Below, in pieces: positions 57,469 to 64,000 of a stretch of DNA of 64,000 nt; within the stretch, counting starts at the first letter, position 1, and every line of letters starts with the position of its first letter. Position numbers and translations under genes: made by a program. The stretch is from Panulirus ornatus (lineage: Eukaryota > Arthropoda > Malacostraca > Decapoda > Palinuridae): NCBI RefSeq assembly GCF_036320965.1, contig NC_092235.1, positions 2,241,346-2,305,345 of the forward strand, in the 5' to 3' direction. Below the pieces are notes generated by a model that made no database searches, had not been told where the DNA came from, and saw only the letters and a list, made by a program, of their open reading frames with translations.

Positions 57469-57879
57469 ATGTGGAGGGGAGGGCCACATCCACCAACCAC
57501 GAAGCGAGCCCCACCACGGAGAAGTATCCTGGCTGCATCCACGTACGAGAACTACCGAGGGATTGCCGTCATCCAGTACTCCTGCTATGCCTCCTACAAG
57601 AAGGCACTTCTTGCCGACGTGACACCACTCTCCATCAACGGTCGCTGTGCAAAAGTGAAACCTCACTGTCCCACTGATGCTGGCCAAGTGACCTCGCCCA
57701 CTCAAGTGGCACTGCAGCCCACACGCCCTACCAGACCCACCATCCATGAGGAAATGCAGCCCACCCCACTTGTCAGGCCCACCTTCAGGGAGACATGGCA
57801 GGTCTCAAGACCTGTCAGACCCACTATTCAAGACCGACTTGGTCCCCCAACACATGTCAGGCCCAGCGTTCTAGACTGA
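57469..57879 (+). pseudogene. RRM-like ORF, truncated copy (block E)
   Basis: Copy of 26792-27289. The RNP1-like segment is YRGIAVIQY here against HRGFAVIQY in block D. A CGA-to-TGA change ends the frame after PSVLD, leaving 136 of 165 residues. Either an allelic loss-of-function variant or decay of a duplicate. Confidence 0.4.
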
Positions 57880-58469
57880 CTGGGGCCAATAACACATGAC
57901 ATGTCCTACGGACATACCGACTGCACTCTGCACCACGTACGGGCGTTAAAAGGCGTGTCGAGATGACACACGTTCCCCGTGCCAAAAGATTCAGTTTGTG
58001 AGGAACCGGAGTTCTTTCTTCCTGCTGGTGCTGCAGGAGAACACGGCCCTAGAGTGGACACTGGAGGTGTGTTTGTGTTTGTGTTTGGGTTATCACTGAG
58101 GAACCAACACCAAGACAACTTTAGTTTCGCCTCGCCAAGGATTACGCTAATCTAGCGGAAGTCTGGCTTTCTCCCAGTAGTGGATGGCACATAATATCTA
58201 CATAGGGACGTTGAAAAACAAAGAAAGAAAAAAAATGGGAACATTATCCCGCCCAAAAAAATACATACATTTACGGGGATAATTTCCTTCGTCTTCAAAG
58301 AAAAAATGAAACTCTTCCGACGCTACCGTGCCTTCCATAAAGCAACCCTCAAAGAAATCACTTTCTACACAATGCGCAAGGATTCGGTTAGCCAATCTTC
58401 ATATAGCTGGGGCTATTGTTCCCTCTGATTGATTCATTTTTCAAGATTAAGGAAAGTTATAATAAAAAT

Positions 58470-58930
58470 ATTGTATTGAGTTTCTCCGTTGGCGTCAGGG
58501 TAAACACCCATCCCCCCCGAAGCTTGGTTACCTTTCCGTGGTGGGGGGGACTTCATGGATTGGGCAGTAGCAACCATCGTTGGTTGCTTCTGTTCAATCC
58601 ATGAACGAAAAACCAAGCATCTTGAGCGTAATTGTCGTATAAATTCACTTGGTGTCATAACTGACGCGAAAGCGGTTGTCTCAATTTTGTCAGAGATGTA
58701 TGTGCGTCTCGGCCTGATGGCGGGAGTCGGTTTGGCAACCGTCCCAGAAGTAGCTACAGTGAGGCCCAGCAGCTGTCCCTAATACTGTGGAAGGCACTCA
58801 TGTAAGGTGTGCAGTGAGGCGCAGCAGTAACAAGGGAAACGGACAACCAAAACAGCAACCTTGATCATCAGGAGGCTATCCAATGCTCAGAGTAGATAAG
58901 GACGATTATTGTATGGCTTCGCTCAGAGGA
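58470..58930. repeat. Inverted-repeat family member with 34-bp deletion
   Basis: Third copy of the 20853/27793 repeat. Relative to 27793-28306 it lacks about 34 bp between two TTGGC motifs near 58735. Confidence 0.75.
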
Positions 58931-59095
58931 TGAAAATCTTAGTATACAAGCTAGGCTTTTAAAGTGTTTCAAATCTATGGAGAATAAACAAAAATCTATG
59001 AAATTATTTCTTACAATATAGTAACCTGTAATGAGGTTAGTGATTTTGTATATTTTATGCAACCTACGTTAACAAAGTTGATCAGGGAATTGGCC

Positions 59096-59097
<2 letters not shown>

Positions 59098-59173
<76 letters not shown>
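59098..59173. repeat. (TA)n array
   Basis: Block E counterpart of 28455-28531. Confidence 0.95.
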
Positions 59174-59175
<2 letters not shown>

Positions 59176-62100
59176 TCTTGGTGTATGGGAAGGCCATATG
59201 GGAGACGGAGGGAGAGGCAGGAGCAGGAGAGAAATGATCAAACCTTCCCGCTTGTTCATAGTTGCTGCCTGAAATTTGTCTTCTGATAGTTCTACAGTTT
59301 TTGTTTGTGTTTGTTATACTAATTATTAACATAAGAAAATTTTAATATAATGATTAAAGAAAATTATAGTAATTATAATTTTGAATTGTTATTGGTCAAG
59401 ATTTGTACGTGAAGCGGAAGACCAAAATATGGTACGGGTCAGCCATTCGTGAGTGTAAGCGACAGCTATTGATAGTTACTGGCTTTAATTTATGATCATT
59501 TATGATATCTATTTTTTACTTTTGTGTTAGCTGTTTTAAGTATTTGTTTTGTTTGCAGACTAAAACTTCTCTTATATGTTATTGTTTCTTGGGAAATTCT
59601 AGTTAATCGAGACGTTCATAAAGAATTATTTTTGGTCAGTTGGTTTTGTTTGAACAGACATGCATGGTGGTAAGGGACAGAATAAAAGTTACGGTTTGTT
59701 TATATTTGTTATTATTGATTAGTACTTTTCTTTTCATTTCTAACATTAGCTGTTTAAAGTGTTTGTGTTGTATTTAGACAAAGTTCATTTTCAAATCTTA
59801 TTGATTACCACATGAAAGCTAGGCTCTATAAGTGTCAAGTAAACAATATGTGATATTTTGAGTTAAGTCGAGGTGCTATTTACCACTGGCGTTTAGATAT
59901 TTGGGACCCTTGGGGATAGATTTGCCAAGATTATCACGGCCAAATTGACTGGATGGCAACCTAGGAGCTAGGCAGAATTGGATATCATAAAAACCCTAAA
60001 CAGTCGGTGGTTCCTGGGGCCTACCCTCCATCCTCTTGTAACTACGCTGCTGATTGCCATTTTGTTCTTTATATTTTTCAGATGAACAAGACACTTCTGC
60101 ATCTCTGTAAAGTTAAGGACTCATTGAAATTAATTCATCAGATATTATCTGCAGTAAAAGGTAAAGCTGACAAGTTACTTTGCTCTTCTTCATAATGGGT
60201 CTCCCCTGATGTTTTCAATCAATGTTTAGCCTACCTAAATTTTCCATTCGTACTTACGTATTTATGTGTTGTTTCCAAACGGTAATTTGAAAGGAATGAC
60301 CTTATATATTTGGGTGTTGTTTCCAAACTGTAATTTGAAAAGAGTGGCCTCGCTGAGCCCCAAGATGAATATGTTTAGGAGAATACTCTTATTGTGAAGT
60401 AACATTGTCGTACAAGATGTAAAACAATTCCAAAGCTTTTTTCTTTTCTTCATGTTGCCACATTGTTTAAAGTATTTAGTTGAGCTAGATTGTTTTTCCT
60501 TGAAACTGCATGAAATATTTATTTTGGTGTAACTATTCCGTTAATAATTTTATCATTTCATGGATTTTCTGTTTTATGCTTATACATATCTTCTTGTGTT
60601 TAATTACTTCATTCTGGTAACAGTTTTCACAACACATTATGTACTTCATATGTATTCCTCTCATTGCTATGGTTTACCCATATATCAACTGAATTAGTTT
60701 TGAACTCATGTTGGCTTTTGTAGCCATTCCATTCATTCATGAGGACTTACAGAGAAAAGGAGGCATAAATGATAGAATGTGAAATGAAATGTAATGTTCA
60801 AGCAGAAATATAACTGCAATGTTTTTATTCTGAAATGTAAAGTTTAGATTTTTTCCAGATTCTACAAGTATTCTTTCATTATTGTATATTTAATATTAAT
60901 TCATTCATGCACTCCACTTTTTACATAAACATCAAATATTCATAAAGTTTTATCAACAAACACAAGATAGTTTTCAATATAGCAGACTGTAGAGAACAGG
61001 AACCAAGAAGTATCTGGTACTTCCATTAAATAAAGTTCCTTCATCCCTCCAGTTTTACCAAACAGCTTTCCTATCATGTGCAACATAATTGTCAAATAAT
61101 GATAGCCAGCACATCACTACATGACCAGACCCAAGTAAGGTATATCAAACTTCTTCATTCTGTGTTTCAAAATATAAAGCACAAGATGTGTAGTGATATA
61201 GTTTTTGGATGACATGTGCAAAAGTTATTGGCAGCCTTACCTTGTGCAGGTCAAGATTTACTGGTCAATGAAAATCAACAAAATCAAGATAAGACAAAAT
61301 TCGAATAAGAACTTAATAATTTCCATCAGTCATCCACCAATGTGTATGAAATTGATCTCCTCTCAGTTGTATTTATTTCCTTCACTGTAGCTGGGATATA
61401 AAAGCTCTGTTAATTATTTCTGTTCATTACGGCTAGGATGAAGATGTTAATAATTCTTGAATAAGACTCCTCAGCCCTTAGGCGAAATATCGAGCCAGGC
61501 CATCAATCACTTTCTTGATGAGGAAGGGGTTGAGGGAAGCGTTGAACCGGTCACATGTAACATAACAAATTCTGCATTTGTGCACTTAATGTCCAGCGTA
61601 GGTCGGTCAACACCACTACCCACTACGGGAGTCGTGAGTGGTTGGCTTACTAGAGTCCATACCAGTGGGGCTAGACCCCAGATTCTGGGGTGGCGTGTGG
61701 TACCACCCCACACAAAAGGTACTTGTAACACCTTCCATTTTCTCTAAGACAATATACGAGGCAGCTGATCAGACAGACAAGCGCCCCACAGTAGGGCCGG
61801 CTGGACGTACCGAGCTGGGTGGAGTTCTCCTGCTGTCATCACCTCTCACATGGTCGCACAATTGTGTCCAAACAACCTTCGTGAGATGTACCAGTGGTCC
61901 AGCAACACCAGAAATACCGGTCAACAACCACTTGTCTGTAAACACAAAAAGAGAAGAGTAAACATAGAAAATAAACACAAATGATATTTAGGGAAGGAAA
62001 TGGGGGAATGCTTCACTAAGCTAAAGAGCTAAGCTAAGTCAAAGAAAAAAAAAAACCCGGTAAATAAGGGAAGGCCTCTTTTACCAGTTCTGACCTTAAC

Positions 62101-62399
62101 TGCTCCCACTTATTAAGATCTATCAATATACATACGTTCAGTCCTGAGTAACATTTCAAAATATGTAACACATTCGTCTGTTTCATCTAGATGTAGAAAT
62201 ATGAATATACACGTGAGTAAATATATTAATGTTTTGACATTTGTGTTTCTCTTTCCGTTTTTGAAGTTTATTAAGATTTCTCTCAAGAAAAAATATGAAA
62301 AGAAAACATGTTTTACGTGTGTCCATTATACATGTACCAGGTAAGGTAAGACAGCACGGCCAACTGCGGCCCTAATCAATATACCACGGGAACGTATCA

Positions 62400-62492
62400 C
62401 CGTAACCACTGGTCCGCGGAGGACCAATCACAGTAACCACTGGTCCGCGGAGGACCAATCACAGTAACCACTGGTCCGCGGAGGACCAATCA
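62400..62492. repeat. 31-bp tandem repeat, 3 copies (block E)
   Basis: Counterpart of 31930-32025. All three units have the CGCGG variant here. Confidence 0.9.
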
Positions 62493-62559
62493 TGAATCAC
62501 GAGCAGCAGCGGTCCACCAATAGGAGTCGACGCACAGTAGCGCTGCCCAAGTGGCTACC

Positions 62560-63810
62560 GGGGAAACAATATGGAGTGGCCGAGCCCGGACACTGGTCAT
62601 CTGGGTCTATTCTTCCTTGCTCTCATAATCCTAACACAATATCTTTCATCGTAGTAATTTATTACCTCATTAACATTTGTGTATATTTCTATTAGTGAAC
62701 TGTATTCCTAATTTAATGCAGTTCTTGATAACTTTTGTCTATTATGTTTTGATCTGAATCCAGTTTGCTACCAACATGTGAATGATATGATTACTGACTG
62801 TAGTATAAACGTGTATATTTAATGCAGTTAACATCTATAGATTTTAGTGTCTATTATTTAATTTTGACTGATTCCAGTTCACCACATAATATAAATTACT
62901 GAGACTGTAATAAGCGTATTTACAATAAATCTATAGTTTTAGTTTGAATAGTTCAAGGTTCATAAGTATTACATCTAACAAAAGTTCACTGATTCATCAC
63001 ATATACATTATTAATGTACAGGCACTCATAATTATGGACAAAGTGCATTACAATATTACTTTTACGTTCTGACAAGTTCACACATACACATATAACTGTA
63101 CCTAACCACTGGTCAACTAATGACCCCAATCATTTGTATCTTGTTTGAACATCTGGCTTCATCATACATACATCAACACTGTAATGTCACACTCCATACA
63201 CTCACTCATCATATACTGCTGACCACACCATCCACTCTGTGCTCCACCTGGCCAACATGACACCAACACTCACTAGTATACTGGCTGACCACACCATCCA
63301 CCTCTGTGCTCCACCTGGCCAACATGACACCAACACTCACTAGTATACTGGCGACCACAACCAATCCACCTTGTGCTCCACTGGCCAAATGACACAACAT
63401 CACTAGTATACTGGCTGACCACACATCCACTTGTCTCCCCCTGGCCAACATGACACCAACACTCACTAGTATACTGGCTGACCACACCATCCACCTCCGG
63501 GCTCCACTTGTATTTGTTATCATGATATCCAATTTTTCATGTAAGAAATTTTTAAGTTTATGCATCATTATATGATGCTGAATGGTGTTGAAAGTACTAG
63601 AAAAATCTACAAAATGTTGTATATCGGTAATATTAGATCTATTCATAAGCTCGAGAACATAATCAATAAAGCAGAGTTACATCCTCTACACCTCGATTTC
63701 TCGTATAAGCGAACTGAAAGCGATCGGTAAATTGTTGGACTTGTTGGTAAAGTCTGGTTTTGATAAACTTCTCAAAAAAAATCATCAAAATCAAAATCAA
63801 AGAGAATATA
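62560..63810 (-). pseudogene. Second RT remnant with degraded 67-bp minisatellite (block E)
   Basis: Counterpart of 32420-33415. The FSSTFNTIQHHIM part (63640-63560) is clear. The YADD part is not recognisable, because 62570-63240 is scrambled by many deletions. About five poor copies of the 67-bp unit lie at 63185-63505. About 80 bp next to GTAAGAAATT present in D is absent here. Confidence 0.6.
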
Positions 63811-64000
63811 TGCTTCAGAGGTGGAGGAAACGAGAAGTGGGAGAAGAAATTGGAGATGGAAAGATGGAGTGAAAAAGATTTTGAGTGATCGAGGCATGAA
63901 CATGCAGGAGGGTGAAAGGCGTGCAAGGAATAGAGTGAATTGGAACTATGTAGTATACCGGGGTCGACTTGCTGCCAATGGATTGAACCATGGCATGCGA
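63811..64000 (+). mobile_element. LINE fragment, block E copy of 33422
   Basis: Encodes the NWRWKDGVKK to VNWNYVVYRG region and is cut by the window end. Confidence 0.88.

Larger units (their letters stand above)
53648..64000. repeat. Block E: direct copy of 22930-33700
   Basis: Colinear with block D to the end of the window at very high identity for most of its length (about 54600-62560). In contrast, 53650-54550 and 62560-63520 carry dozens of one- to several-base deletions relative to D, a pattern typical of unpolished long-read sequence. Offset is about 30.7 kb at the start and 30.3 kb near the end. Real differences include a 34-bp deletion at 58735, about 185 bp missing near 60645, the tRNA-Gln anticodon and a premature stop in the RRM-like ORF. 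Confidence 0.9.

Overview
This is eukaryotic, repeat-dense intergenic DNA. It most resembles an arthropod genome, probably a decapod crustacean. The evidence is: very long (TA)n, (GT)n and (CT)n arrays; many 5'-truncated copies of one APE-type LINE; Penelope-like elements with GIY-YIG domains; a 5S-rRNA-headed SINE; nuclear tRNA genes; and compact single-exon genes with TATA-Inr promoters. The species cannot be fixed from sequence alone, and nothing looks bacterial.

Layout. 1-2.0 kb: three LINE 3' fragments in alternating orientation, separated by (TA)n. 2.8-3.7 kb: a single-exon protein kinase on the minus strand with a clear promoter. 4.7-11.2 kb: arm A of a large inverted duplication, holding a 5S-derived SINE, a LINE fragment, a tRNA-Ala(GGC), a tRNA-Val and a Penelope 3' fragment. 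11.2-17.6 kb: spacer with minisatellites, a (CT)n/(GA)n hairpin, a Penelope endonuclease remnant and a 36-bp minisatellite about 1.45 kb long. 17.60-17.70 kb: a 100-N gap. 17.7-20.4 kb: block C, inverted relative to part of A. 20.4-22.9 kb: a repeat arm and an ORF with a possible winged-helix domain. 22.9-33.7 kb: block D, with terminal-inverted-repeat units carrying tRNA-Gln, a gene for an acidic repeat protein, an RRM-like ORF and a second reverse-transcriptase family. 33.7-37.5 kb: the most complete LINE copy, joined to a Penelope 3' end. 37.5-47.8 kb: mostly empty, with satellites, a hydrophobic ORF and an old LINE. 47.9-53.5 kb: block B, the inverse of A. 53.55-53.65 kb: a second 100-N gap. 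53.65-64.0 kb: block E, a near-identical direct copy of D.

Only a few loci look like genes under selection: the kinase, the acidic repeat gene (two copies), perhaps the RRM-like ORF, the winged-helix ORF and the hydrophobic ORF. The kinase and the acidic gene share a near-identical core promoter with the same spacing from TATA box to initiator, which suggests common regulation.

The most interesting signals are: (1) hammerhead-ribozyme-like motifs at the Penelope 3' ends, with intact cores in two copies and a mutated core in the two duplicated copies; (2) a tRNA-Gln copy whose anticodon has become CTA, which reads UAG; (3) tRNA genes lying inside the arms of long inverted repeats; (4) a 5S-derived SINE whose 3' tail resembles that of the LINE; (5) reciprocal LINE and SINE insertions into (TA)n arrays that distinguish the two arms; and (6) the shared promoter. 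Two exact 100-N gaps beside duplicated blocks, and many short deletions near the ends of block E, mean that part of the duplication may be an assembly (haplotype) artefact.
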